In this document: piece by piece, positions 1 through 8,613 of the stretch
Numbering within the stretch: position 1 is the first letter of the stretch
Layout of the letters: every line of letters begins with the position of its first letter
Notes under the pieces: model-generated
Database searches by the model: none
What the model saw: the letters and a program-made list of their open reading frames with translations, nothing else
Told to the model about the DNA's origin: nothing
Assembly (NCBI RefSeq): GCF_003268885.1
Contig: NZ_QLSX01000002.1
Coordinates: forward strand, 1 to 64,000
DNA: 64,000 nucleotides
Reading direction: 5' to 3'
Source: Onishia taeanensis
GTDB taxonomy: Bacteria; Pseudomonadota; Gammaproteobacteria; Pseudomonadales; Halomonadaceae
Position numbers and translations under genes: made by a program

Positions 1-222
1 CTGAAGCACCAGGGTGCGCAGCTGACTGGCCAGCGAATGACGGATGCGCAGCGGGTGGCGTCGATCGACCAGGTTGTCCTCCAGCGCCTCGATCACGCCG
101 CTGTTATCGAGGGCTTCACGCAGCAGCAAGGCACCGCTGTCGCTGGTAGCACGCTCGCCGCTGAGCTGGACGTTGACGGAGCCGTTGCAGGACGGCGACC
201 AGGTCGTTAGGGTTTCACCCAT
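1..222 (-). CDS. IS1380-family transposase, N-terminal part only
   Basis: Reading leftward from an ATG at 220-222, 74 codons stay open to the window edge. The protein begins MGETLTTWSPSCNG and contains SDSGALLLREAL followed by DRRHPLRIRHSLASQLR. This is the conserved N-terminal layout of IS1380-family DDE transposases (a GALLLRE-type motif, then D-R-R-x-P-x-x-x-x-H). The catalytic DDE core lies off the edge, so integrity cannot be judged. A strong AGGAGG ribosome site lies 9-10 bases before the start. The start codon also lies in one arm of a perfect 12-bp inverted repeat, described separately. Confidence 0.75.
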   Translation of the reverse strand, partial: MGETLTTWSPSCNGSVNVQLSGERATSDSGALLLREALDNSGVIEALEDNLVDRRHPLRIRHSLASQLRTLVLQ

Positions 223-292
223 GGCGGTTGGTCCTCCTGAATCAGGTTCTGCCAGGAACTTTCTGATTTATCAGCAGGATACCAACCGCCAT
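221..292 (-). promoter_or_regulatory. Transposase leader hairpin overlapping the start codon
   Basis: ATGGCGGTTGGT at 221-232 is the exact reverse complement of ACCAACCGCCAT at 281-292. In the minus-strand transcript these form a 12-bp stem with a 48-nt loop. The 3' arm covers the first two bases of the transposase ATG, and the AGGAGG site abuts the stem on its loop side. By analogy with IS10 and IS50, whose leaders hide the ribosome site in read-through transcripts, this could limit translation from external promoters. The regulatory role is inferred. Confidence 0.5.
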
Positions 293-328
293 CTTCATTT
301 TCAGGGCTGCCCGGTGAATATCAGGGGG

Positions 329-705
329 TGATGCCAGCCAGGCGGTCGTCACGACGACGCCATACGGGATCTTGTGTAGTAGCTGGTTTATTTTCACGTG
401 GAAAAGCGGCCTTAAATTCCGTTTTCAATGTAAAAAATAAACCAAAACGGTTTATCTTCAAGCACATAATCGCCATGAAAGAACTGTTGGTGATGATTGT
501 CAGCGACTTGGATCGAATGAATAACGGCTAGAACTACTAGAAGCTTCAACTTGGCAAGGTAAGGCCGTCATGAGCACTTAGACAGAGTGCACAGACGTCA
601 ATTTATCCACATGGCCTTGAAGGAAGGGCCAGACGAACAGGGTGTGGATAAGTGCAACTAGGAACAACGGGGAAGGGAATACAATCAAACGTAACGGCTT
701 GATGT
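329..705. other. AT-rich gene-free region between the IS end and the tRNA
   Basis: No convincing gene is seen in these 377 bases. The stretch 375-500 is markedly richer in A and T than the rest of the window. TAAACC (438-443) and GGTTTA (449-454) form a small hairpin beside an A-run, which on the minus strand reads as a weak intrinsic terminator. Two DnaA boxes follow at 603-651. Confidence 0.6.
603..651. promoter_or_regulatory. Pair of perfect DnaA boxes in inverted orientation
   Basis: TTATCCACA at 603-611 and its exact reverse complement TGTGGATAA at 643-651 both match the high-affinity E. coli DnaA box. They are 40 bp apart start to start, face each other, and lie about 55 bp from the 3' end of a tRNA gene. 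A chance pair of perfect 9-mers this close is unlikely. Whether DnaA binds here, and whether this is a titration site, a regulatory site or a remnant of a mobile origin, cannot be told from sequence. Confidence 0.5.
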
Positions 706-782
<77 letters not shown>

Positions 783-844
783 TTATCAACGCGGGCGTAT
801 GATAGCGAATCCCGCCGGACGAGACCAGCGGGATTCGCTCTACA

Positions 845-1882
845 TTAGCTCATTGCAAGGATGGTGAAGGGCGCTTCGCAGGCGTGGCGCTCGTCCCGCT
901 CGTCGACGCTGCCAAGCTCCAGGTTGCGGTCGTTGTCGTAGGCGACGAACAGGCGGTCGTGGTCCAACACGGCCAGGCCTTCGGCCTTGTGCTCGAATTC
1001 CAGCGGCAGGTTTTCCGGGTTGGTTACCAGTTCGGGCGCGCGGCGGGCGCGGAAGTCCTCAAGGCTCATCTGCCACAGGTAGCCGCCGATATGCTCTTCG
1101 CCATCCACTTCGTTTTCGAAGCTGGTCAGCAGATAGAGCCTGGCGTGGTAGGGGTCGTACTCGAGGCTCGAGAGACCACACTCGAAGCGCACGCCATCGA
1201 CACTGTCCGGGTCGAAGGCGTAGAACTCACGCATCTCGTCGAGGAACTCGAGGTTACCGTTCGCGGTGATCTGATAATGGGCGCCGATCACCCGGCTGAC
1301 GTACTCGAAGTCGTCGTGGGCCTGGCCCTGCTCGCGCACGCCAAACAGCAGCAGGCCGTCGCCCCGCTCGCCGGGAATCGCGGCCAGCCCCTCGATCTTG
1401 TAGTAAGGAAAGCCGATGGCGCCGTTGAGCTTGCCGCGCAGCTCTAGCGAGCCTTCGACGCCGTCGCGGGGGTCGGGGTCGACCACCTGCACCTCGTCGG
1501 GCTTGCCGAGCGGCCAGATCAGCAGGTGGTTGTAGTCGTTGAGGGCGTGACTGTCGGCGTCAAGCCGGTCGAAGCCGGTGGTGGCCAACACATGGCGGCC
1601 ATCGGCGCTCAGGGCGAAGTCTTCGTACTTCACGGCCTGCTTGATCAGTGGCTGGGTGTAGTAGACAAGCTGGCTGTCATCCGGCCCGGCATCGGTCATC
1701 GGCAGGGCGAAGCAGGCCGAGCGCTCCTCGCCAGGAATCGGCTTGTCGCTGGCCATCAAGAGCCGCTCGCCGTCGAAGGCCACCGCCGAGACTTCGGCGT
1801 TGACCAGCTCGCCCTTGGCATCGCGCAGGCCGGCGGGGAAGCAATGAATAGTGCCTTGTTGCAGGATACTGGCGCGGGTCAT
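845..1882 (-). CDS. Predicted beta-propeller protein (phytase-like/DUF3616-type)
   Basis: This 345-residue protein has no signal peptide. It contains repeated blade-like segments of the type GERLLMASDKP, DGRHVLATTGFDRL and RLYLLTSFENE, as in esterase-like phytase and SdiA-regulated beta-propeller proteins. Acidic residues are abundant, as expected for a cytosolic protein of a halophile. The start is supported by AAGGAC 8 bases upstream. The gene stands alone, 62 bp upstream of the tRNA and transcribed the same way. No catalytic residues could be assigned; the function is unknown. Confidence 0.6.
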   Translation of the reverse strand: MTRASILQQGTIHCFPAGLRDAKGELVNAEVSAVAFDGERLLMASDKPIPGEERSACFALPMTDAGPDDSQLVYYTQPLIKQAVKYEDFALSADGRHVLATTGFDRLDADSHALNDYNHLLIWPLGKPDEVQVVDPDPRDGVEGSLELRGKLNGAIGFPYYKIEGLAAIPGERGDGLLLFGVREQGQAHDDFEYVSRVIGAHYQITANGNLEFLDEMREFYAFDPDSVDGVRFECGLSSLEYDPYHARLYLLTSFENEVDGEEHIGGYLWQMSLEDFRARRAPELVTNPENLPLEFEHKAEGLAVLDHDRLFVAYDNDRNLELGSVDERDERHACEAPFTILAMS

Positions 1883-1951
1883 CGCGATGTCCTTTGCAGT
1901 GGATTACTCTCAATACCATCACGCTAACACGCCTGCCGGGAGACACCGCCA

Positions 1952-2578
1952 GTGTTCACACGAGCTTCACATTCCCACCGCCGCGGCCTCTCGGCGGCCG
2001 CCGGCGGGCTGTCTCTGCTCGCCTCTCTTGCCCTCGCCGCCCTGCCCGCCCAGGCGGCCTGGCAGCTGGACCCCGCCCGCTCGGCGCTCGAGGCGACGGT
2101 GATCGAGATCACGCCCTCGGGCCCGGTGCCGCACCAGCACCGGGTACGAGAGCTCTCGGGCAGCATCGGTGACGATGGCACCCTGCGCCTGCCGCTGCGC
2201 CTGAGCCAGACCGATATACCGCAACGGCTGGGCGGCCTGCCGGTGTGGCTCAAGGGCATGGCCGAGCTGCCGCTGGCCACCCTGGTCACCCGGCTGCCGC
2301 CGGAGCGGCTAAACAATCTGGCGGTGGGTGATTCCCTCACCGAGACGCTGACCTTCCAGGTCGACGCCGAAGGCGTGAATCAGCAGGAGCCCCTGGCGCT
2401 GCGCTTCACCCGCGAGAGCGAATCCCGCGTGCGGATCGCCACCGCCGAGCGGGTCGCGGTGGATGGCCGCGAGCTGATGGCCAACCCTACCCTGCGCACC
2501 GTGATCCTGCTGCTCGGCTACGAGCAGATCGGCGATGAGGTGCCGGTCACCCTGGACGCGACCCTGATCGAGCGCTGA
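1952..2578 (+). CDS. YceI-like secreted protein
   Basis: The 208-residue product starts at GTG and has a typical Sec signal peptide: an Arg-rich start, the hydrophobic LLASLALAALPAQA, and likely cleavage after AQA. The mature part opens WQLDPARSALEATVIEI and continues with a GSIGDDGTLRLPLRL strand. This is the opening of YceI-type lipocalin-like domains, which bind isoprenoid or other hydrophobic ligands in the periplasm. A GGGAG site lies about 10 bases before the GTG. It diverges from the beta-propeller gene across 69 bp. The YceI assignment rests on fold pattern and length (about 190 mature residues) and is moderate. Confidence 0.6.
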   Translation: MFTRASHSHRRGLSAAAGGLSLLASLALAALPAQAAWQLDPARSALEATVIEITPSGPVPHQHRVRELSGSIGDDGTLRLPLRLSQTDIPQRLGGLPVWLKGMAELPLATLVTRLPPERLNNLAVGDSLTETLTFQVDAEGVNQQEPLALRFTRESESRVRIATAERVAVDGRELMANPTLRTVILLLGYEQIGDEVPVTLDATLIER

Positions 2579-2785
2579 GGCGCCTTGGGCTGCTAGAAGG
2601 CCTACCAGCAGGCCAGCGAACAGGCCGGCGAGTTGTCCGGAACGCGATAAGGCGAGCCGGCCTACTGCCCGGCTGACAACCCGTCTGCCGGCCGCTCGAT
2701 GCGGTAATCCTTTCTTTTCTTTACAAAACATCACGATTTTCCGGTTCAGAACCGGCGCGTCGCTGCGTCTTAATGAATGCAAATT

Positions 2786-2807
2786 GCAAATGATGCTTAT
2801 TCGCATT
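2786..2807 (+). promoter_or_regulatory. Candidate Fur box upstream of the siderophore operon
   Basis: GCAAATGATGCTTATTCGCATT lies 27 bp before the dfoJ start. It resembles the Fur consensus, with an AATGAT half facing a CATT half. The surrounding AT-rich patch (2760-2815) in otherwise GC-rich DNA probably also holds the promoter. Iron repression of the biosynthetic operon is inferred. Confidence 0.45.
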
Positions 2808-2833
2808 CAATAGACAGCCATGCGAGGTGTTGG

Positions 2834-4414
2834 ATGACACACAAGGATCGTGCCGCGGTTGCGGTGCCCGGGCGAGACCAGCTGTTGGCGGCGCGCCATG
2901 CATCGGCCTATCGCCAGCAGATGATGGCCTGCGTCGAACGCGTGCAGCACCGCCTGGAAAACGTCGCGCGCCCCTTCGATGGGGTTCGCCCGCAGGAGCT
3001 GGCGCCCACGTTCGCCGACATCGACCTGGATGAACACCTCGGCGCCCTGGAACCGACCCTGGATGAGCTGGAGAGGGTCTATCTGGATCATGCCGTCTAC
3101 TTTCATCACCCGCGCTACGTGGCGCACCTCAACTGCCCGCTGGTGATGCCGGGAGTGCTCGCCGAGGCGATCCTGGCGCCGATCAATTCCTCGCTGGACA
3201 CCTTCGACCAGAGCGCCGGGGGCACTTTCATCGAACAGGCGCTGATCGACTGGACGGCCAAGCGGCTGGGGCTTGGCGAGCGCGCCGACGGCATCTTCAC
3301 CAGCGGCGGCACCCAGTCGAACCTGATGGCGCTGATGCTGGCTCGGGATCACCACGGCGCCCGCCTGGATGACCATGGCGGCAACAAGCTTTGCGGGTTG
3401 CCCACCGAGGCGCACCGCTATCGCATCCTCGGCTCCGAGGTCAGCCACTTCAGCCTCAAGAAATCCGCCGCGATTCTGGGGCTTGGCTATCAGGCGGTAA
3501 TGCCGGTGGCCTGCGACGAGGATTTCCGCATGGACCCGGCAGCGCTGTCCGCGCGTCTCGCCGAGTGTCGTGATCAAGGGCTGATTCCCATCGCCGTGGT
3601 GGCCACCGCCGGCACCACCGACTTCGGCAGCATCGACCCGCTGCCCCAAATCGGCAGGATCGCCCGCGCCCACGGCTGCTGGTTCCATGTCGATGCCGCC
3701 TACGGTGGTGGCCTGATCACCTCAAAGCGCCACGCCCATCGTCTGATCGGTACCGAGCTCGCCGACTCGGTGACTATCGATTACCACAAGACCTTCTTCC
3801 AGCCGGTCAGCTGCAGCGCCTTCCTGGTCAACGAGGCCGATCACCTGGGCCACGTCACCCACTACGCCGACTACCTGAACCCGGAGCACCAGGCCCGTGC
3901 CGGCACGCCGGATCAGGTCAACAAAAGCCTGCAGACCACCCGGCGCTTCGATGCTCTCAAGCTGTGGCTGACCCTGCGCCTGATGGGGGCGGATGCCCTC
4001 GGCGAGCTGTTCGATCAAGTCATCGACCTGGCGCAGGCCGCCTACCGGCGCATGGCCGAGCGGGCAGAGTTCGAGGTGCTGCTCGACCCGCCGCTGAGCA
4101 CGCTGGTGTTTCGCTATCGCCCGGATATTGCCGCGAACGAGCCCGCGCTGGACGAGGACACCCTGGAGGCCATGAACCGCCATATCCGCGCGGCGCTGTC
4201 CCGCGACGGTGAGGCAGTGGTCGCTGCGACCAAGGTTGCCGGGCGCCACTACCTGAAGTTCACGCTGCTGAATCCGGACACCCGGCTCGAAGACATCGAG
4301 GCGATTCTCGCCCGCATTTGCCACCACGGCGATGCCTGGCGGGCACGGGAGCCAGGCGGCGCCGCACAGGTCGCGACGGCCTCAGCGCCAAAGGCCGCCA
4401 AAGCGCTGCCCTAA
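2834..4414 (+). CDS. dfoJ: PLP-dependent lysine/diamine-forming decarboxylase of a desferrioxamine-type pathway
   Basis: This 526-residue group II pyridoxal-phosphate decarboxylase likely converts lysine to cadaverine (ornithine or diaminobutyrate are possible), the first step of hydroxamate siderophore synthesis. FTSGGTQSNLMAL and HVDAAYGGGL carry the cofactor Asp (about residue 287). DYHKTFFQPVSC carries the Schiff-base Lys (about 319). The start is the ATG at 2834, behind GAGGTG; an in-frame upstream extension overlaps the Fur-like box and lacks a ribosome site. It heads the order decarboxylase-monooxygenase-synthetase, the same order as dfoJ-dfoA-dfoC of Erwinia and Pantoea. Substrate choice cannot be read from the sequence. 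Confidence 0.85.
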   Translation: MTHKDRAAVAVPGRDQLLAARHASAYRQQMMACVERVQHRLENVARPFDGVRPQELAPTFADIDLDEHLGALEPTLDELERVYLDHAVYFHHPRYVAHLNCPLVMPGVLAEAILAPINSSLDTFDQSAGGTFIEQALIDWTAKRLGLGERADGIFTSGGTQSNLMALMLARDHHGARLDDHGGNKLCGLPTEAHRYRILGSEVSHFSLKKSAAILGLGYQAVMPVACDEDFRMDPAALSARLAECRDQGLIPIAVVATAGTTDFGSIDPLPQIGRIARAHGCWFHVDAAYGGGLITSKRHAHRLIGTELADSVTIDYHKTFFQPVSCSAFLVNEADHLGHVTHYADYLNPEHQARAGTPDQVNKSLQTTRRFDALKLWLTLRLMGADALGELFDQVIDLAQAAYRRMAERAEFEVLLDPPLSTLVFRYRPDIAANEPALDEDTLEAMNRHIRAALSRDGEAVVAATKVAGRHYLKFTLLNPDTRLEDIEAILARICHHGDAWRAREPGGAAQVATASAPKAAKALP

Positions 4415-4504
4415 TCGACACGCCGGCACGGCACGCCATTCGCTTACTGACTCGCGTGCCCGGCCCATGGCCGCGGCGCGCGCCAACCCCGATTCGAGAG
4501 CCCC

Positions 4505-5911
4505 ATGAACGACGATTCCTTGAACGACGATTCCATGAACGACAACCGCCAGCCCCTCCACACCCATAACGAGCGGGTACATGACTTCATTGCCATCGGC
4601 CTTGGTCCCTTCAACCTGGGGCTGGCGTGCCTGACCGAGCCACTTGATGACCTGGATGGCCTATTCCTCGAACGCCGCGGCGGCTTCGACTGGCACCCGG
4701 GCATGATGTTGGAAGACGCTCACCTGCAGACGCCCTTCCTCGCCGATCTGGTGACCCTGGCCGACCCGACCAGCCGCTTCAGCGTGCTCAACTACCTGAA
4801 GCAGACCGGTCGGCTTTATCCCTTCTATATTCGCGAGAACTTCTTCCTGCTGCGCCGCGAATACAACCAGTACTGCCAGTGGGCCGCCGCACAGCTCGAC
4901 AGCATTCGCTTTCACTGCGAGGTCGAGCGGGCCGAGTACGACGCGGCCGCCGGGCACTATCGGCTTGACTGCCGCGACACCCGCAGCGGCCAGGCGATCA
5001 CCCACCGTGCCAGACGCCTGGTGCTGGGCACCGGCCCGGTGCCCCATGTGCCGAGCTGCTGCGAGGCACTTTCGCCCGCCGCGGTGCACAGCGGCGACTA
5101 CCTGAGCCGCAAGGCCGAGCTGCAGGCCGGCGACAGCATCACCGTCGTCGGCAGCGGCCAGAGCGCGGCGGAGATCTATCACGACCTGCTCAAGGAAATC
5201 GATGCCCACGGCTATCGTCTCGACTGGCTGACCCGCTCGCCGCGCTTCTTCCCGCTGGAGTACGGCAAGCTGACCCTCGAGATGACGTCCCCCGAGTACA
5301 TCGACTACTTCCACGCCCTGCCCGAGACCACCCGCGACGCCCTGATGCAGGAGCAGAAGGGGCTCTACAAGGGCATCAACCTGGAGCTGATCAATGCCAT
5401 CCACGAGACCCTCTATACCAAGAGCCTGGCCGGGCCTCCCGCCACCGGGCTGCTGACCAACGCGCGCCTGGACGACGCCCGCCACGATGGCGAGCGCTAC
5501 CGGCTGACTCTCACCCACACCGAGCAGCAGCGCCGTTTCAGCCACCGCACCCAGGGCCTGGTGCTGGCCACCGGCTATCGCTATCGGCTGCCTGACTTCC
5601 TCGCGCCCATCGCCGACCGCCTGGCCTTCGATGCGAAGGGCCGCTTCGCGGTGAGCCGCCGCTATGCCGTCGACCCGTCAGGGGACGAGGTCTTCGTGCA
5701 GAACGCCGAGCTGCACACCCATGGCCTGGCGAGCCCGGACCTGGGTATGGCCTGCTACCGCAATGCCACGATCATCGCCGAGATGACCGGCCGCGAGCCT
5801 TACCCGATCGAGGAGCGCATCGCCTTTCAGCGCTTCGGGGTGCCGCTGGAAAGCCTCGAGCCCGCTGAGCTCAAGCACCCTGACCCGACGACACAACAGG
5901 CCCCGGCATAA
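4505..5911 (+). CDS. dfoA: Flavin-dependent lysine/cadaverine N-monooxygenase
   Basis: The 468-residue enzyme belongs to the IucD/PvdA/DesB family, which N-hydroxylates an amine using FAD, NADPH and oxygen. The FAD motif GLGPFN is at residues 32-37, followed by the family-typical [23 protein letters not shown] and [13 protein letters not shown]. The NADPH-binding [16 protein letters not shown] is central, and ATGYRYRLP is near the C-terminus. In context the product would be N-hydroxycadaverine. The first 30 bases consist of two 15-bp repeats (AACGACGATTCC plus ATG or TTG), giving three possible starts at 4505, 4520 and 4535. The first is used here, but the ribosome site is weak. It lies 90 bp after dfoJ. 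Confidence 0.88.
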   Translation: MNDDSLNDDSMNDNRQPLHTHNERVHDFIAIGLGPFNLGLACLTEPLDDLDGLFLERRGGFDWHPGMMLEDAHLQTPFLADLVTLADPTSRFSVLNYLKQTGRLYPFYIRENFFLLRREYNQYCQWAAAQLDSIRFHCEVERAEYDAAAGHYRLDCRDTRSGQAITHRARRLVLGTGPVPHVPSCCEALSPAAVHSGDYLSRKAELQAGDSITVVGSGQSAAEIYHDLLKEIDAHGYRLDWLTRSPRFFPLEYGKLTLEMTSPEYIDYFHALPETTRDALMQEQKGLYKGINLELINAIHETLYTKSLAGPPATGLLTNARLDDARHDGERYRLTLTHTEQQRRFSHRTQGLVLATGYRYRLPDFLAPIADRLAFDAKGRFAVSRRYAVDPSGDEVFVQNAELHTHGLASPDLGMACYRNATIIAEMTGREPYPIEERIAFQRFGVPLESLEPAELKHPDPTTQQAPA

Positions 5912-6067
5912 ACACGTGCCGCTGATGGGTGTGGGCCTTTTATTGCCCGCCCCACCGGCCCTCATCGGCCATTGCAGCCCTAACCGGCTTTTCTATCGCT
6001 GCTGCTTCTCGTACCACAAGGACACGACACCCCAATGGACGCCACCACCTCACATCCGCTCTGCGCC

Positions 6068-6121
6068 GCCGCCACCACTAACCAAGCCACCACCAATACC
6101 CAAGCCACCACCACTACCCAA
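6068..6121 (+). repeat. Three 18-bp tandem repeats in the dfoC N-terminus
   Basis: Three near-identical 18-bp units at 6068-6085, 6086-6103 and 6104-6121 follow the pattern GCCACCACCAMTACCCAA. They encode AATTNQ, ATTNTQ and ATTTTQ, a Thr/Gln-rich linker before the acyltransferase domain. Because the unit is a multiple of three, slippage would change linker length without shifting the frame. Confidence 0.85.
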
Positions 6122-8167
6122 GCTATCGCCGCGCTAAAGGCCCTGGCCCCAGGCTTCCGCCGCCATGTTCAGACGCTCGGTGACTTTCGCCTGCGACCGC
6201 TGGACCCAACGGCCGACCTGCCCTCGGTGCAGGCCTGGGTCAGCCAGCCCCGGGCGCGCTTCTGGGGCATGCAGGATCAAGGCCCGCAGCAGACCGAGAC
6301 CTTCTACGCCGAGATGCAGGCAAGCAACCACGCCAGCGCCTTTCTCGGCCTGTTCGAGGGCGAGCCTGCCTTCCTGGTCGAGGCCTACGACCCGGCGCAT
6401 GACCCGCTAGGCGAGCACTACCCGATCGCAGAGGGCGATGTCGGCATGCACTTTCTCGTCGCCCCCACCGACACCCCGCGCGCCGGTTTCAGCACCGCGG
6501 TGATCGAGACCATCATGGCCTTCCTGTTCGAGGCAGAGTCCACGCGCCGTGTGGTGGTGGAACCCGATGTCGAGAATGCCAATATCCACCCGCTGAATCG
6601 CCGCGTGGGGGTCGAGTACCAGAGCGAGATATTCCTTGCCGACAAGACCGCGCGGCTGGGCTTCTGCACCCGGGAAGGCTTCGCCGCGGCCCTGGCTAAC
6701 ACCTCGCCGCGCCAGGCGCAGGCGCTCTCCGGCTATCCTGAACGGGCCGCCGACCACCTGACGCCTGCGCGCTGGGCCATCGCCAACCGCTGGCTGGTGC
6801 GCAAGGCGATCGCCGAGTTCAGCCACGAGCAGCTGCTCGCGCCGATTCCCCAGACCGCGGCCACGGATGAGCGCGGCGCGGCAGGCTATGTGCTCACGGC
6901 TCCTGAAAGCGAGAGCGTCTATCGCTTCACGGCCCGGCGCCTGGCGCTGGATCACTGGGCGATCGACCAGGACACGCTGACCCGCGAGGTCCATGGCCGC
7001 CAGGCACCGCTGGACGCCGCGCAGTTCATCCTCGAGTTCGCCACTGTGCTGGGGCTTGGCGAGGCCATGCTGCCGCTGTATCTCGAGGAGCTCGCCAGCA
7101 CGCTTTCCGCCTTCGCCTACAAGCTCGACCCCGCCCGCCCCGATGCGAAGGCGCTTGCCCAGGCCGACTTCCAGACCCTGGAAGCGGCGATGAACGAGGG
7201 CCACCCGGTGTTCATCGCCAACAGCGGCCGCCAGGGCTTCGATGCCATCGATCACCGGGCCTACGCGCCCGAGGCGGCGGCCCCGGCGCAGCTGATCTGG
7301 CTCGCCGTGGCGCGGGAGCGGGCCTGCTTCACGAGCCTGCCGACGCTGTCCTATGGCAGCCTGCTCGAGGAGGAGCTCGGCGCCGGTCAGGTAGCCGAGT
7401 TCCACCGCCGCCTGAGCGCGCAGGGTCTCGATCCCGAAGCCTACCTGCTGATGCCGGCGCATCCCTGGCAGTGGTTTCACAAGCTCGCCACCGGCTTCGC
7501 GGCCGACGTGGCCGAGCGGCGCATCGTCTGCCTCGGCTATGGCGCGGACCGCTACCAGGCGCAGCAGTCGATCCGCACCTGGTTCAACCAGAGCCGCCCG
7601 GAGCGGCGCTACGTCAAGACGGCGCTGTCGATCGTCAACATGGGCTTCATGCGCGGGCTGTCGCCGCACTACATGCAGAGCACACCGGCCATCAACGCCT
7701 GGCTCCAGGACCTGGTCGATGATGATCCCTACCTCGGGGCCTGTGGCTTCGATGTGCTGCGCGAGGAAGCCGCCATCGGCTATCGCCGCGACGACCTGGA
7801 GGCCGCCTTCGACAAGCACAGCGCCCACAAGAAGATGCTCGCCTGCCTGTGGCGCGAAAGCCCGGTGACACGCCTCGCGACTGGCCAGCGTCTGACCACC
7901 ATGGCCGCTCTGCTGCATGTCGATGCCAAGGGCCGGGCGCTGCTACCCGAGCTGATCGCGGGGTCAGGACTTTCTGCCGAGGCTTGGCTGGACCGCTACC
8001 TGAACGCCTACTTCAAGCCACTGCTGCACGCCTTCTTCGCCCATGACCTGGTGTTCATGCCCCATGGCGAAAACCTGATCCTGATCCTCGAGGACCAGGC
8101 ACCGGTGGGCGCGCTGATGAAGGACATCGCCGAGGAAATCGCGGTGATGGACCCGGCGGCCAGGGAA

Positions 8168-8170
8168 TGA
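8168..8170 (+). other. In-frame TGA stop within dfoC
   Basis: The codons read GCC AGG GAA TGA CTG CCC GAC GAC. Both flanks are conserved NIS-synthetase sequence in one frame, so this is a nonsense codon and not a frameshift. No selenocysteine context is expected in this enzyme family. Confidence 0.85.
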
Positions 8171-8613
8171 CTGCCCGACGACGTGAAGCGCATCGCAGTC
8201 GAGGTGCCCGAGCCGCTCAAGGTGCTGTCGATCTTCACCGACGTCTTCGACTGCCTGCTGCGCTTCATGGCGGCGATTCTCGATAACGCCGGCACCCTTA
8301 CCGAGCAGCGCTTCTGGGCCCGGGTCGCCGCCGCGGTGCTCGACTATCAGCGCCAGCACCCGCAATTCAGTGACAAGTTCGCCCGCCATGATCTCTTCGC
8401 GCCGCGCTTTCGCCGCTCATGCCTGAACCGGCTGCAGCTGAGAAATCATCAGCAGATGGTCGATCTGGCCGACCCGGCGGGGGCGCTGCAGTTCTCAGGC
8501 GAGCTCGACAACCCCATCGCCGCTTTCGCTCCCGAGCACCGGGCTTTGACTGATACTCAGCCACAAGCAAAGGCTCAGGAACGCGCTAGTACCGCCCACG
8601 ATGAGGCCAGCGC

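Larger units (their letters stand above)
1..328 (-). mobile_element. End of an IS1380-type insertion sequence (truncated by window edge)
   Basis: The window opens inside an insertion sequence read on the minus strand. It contains the first 74 codons of a transposase and about 106 bp of leader. The outer boundary is inferred: a run ending in CAGGGGG near 328 would place a CCCCCTGATATTCACC-type terminal repeat at the element's end. The matching inverted repeat and target duplication lie outside the window, so the exact end is unproven. Beyond 328 the composition turns AT-rich. Confidence 0.55.

Noticed and set aside
6407-7918. Long open frame of 503 codons on the minus strand inside dfoC
   Set aside because: It is antisense to conserved acyltransferase and synthetase sequence, lacks a ribosome site and has a composition typical of GC-rich shadow frames.
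8168-8170. TGA in dfoC as a selenocysteine codon
   Set aside because: NIS synthetases have no known Sec residue, the position is not catalytic, and no SECIS-like hairpin was apparent immediately downstream.
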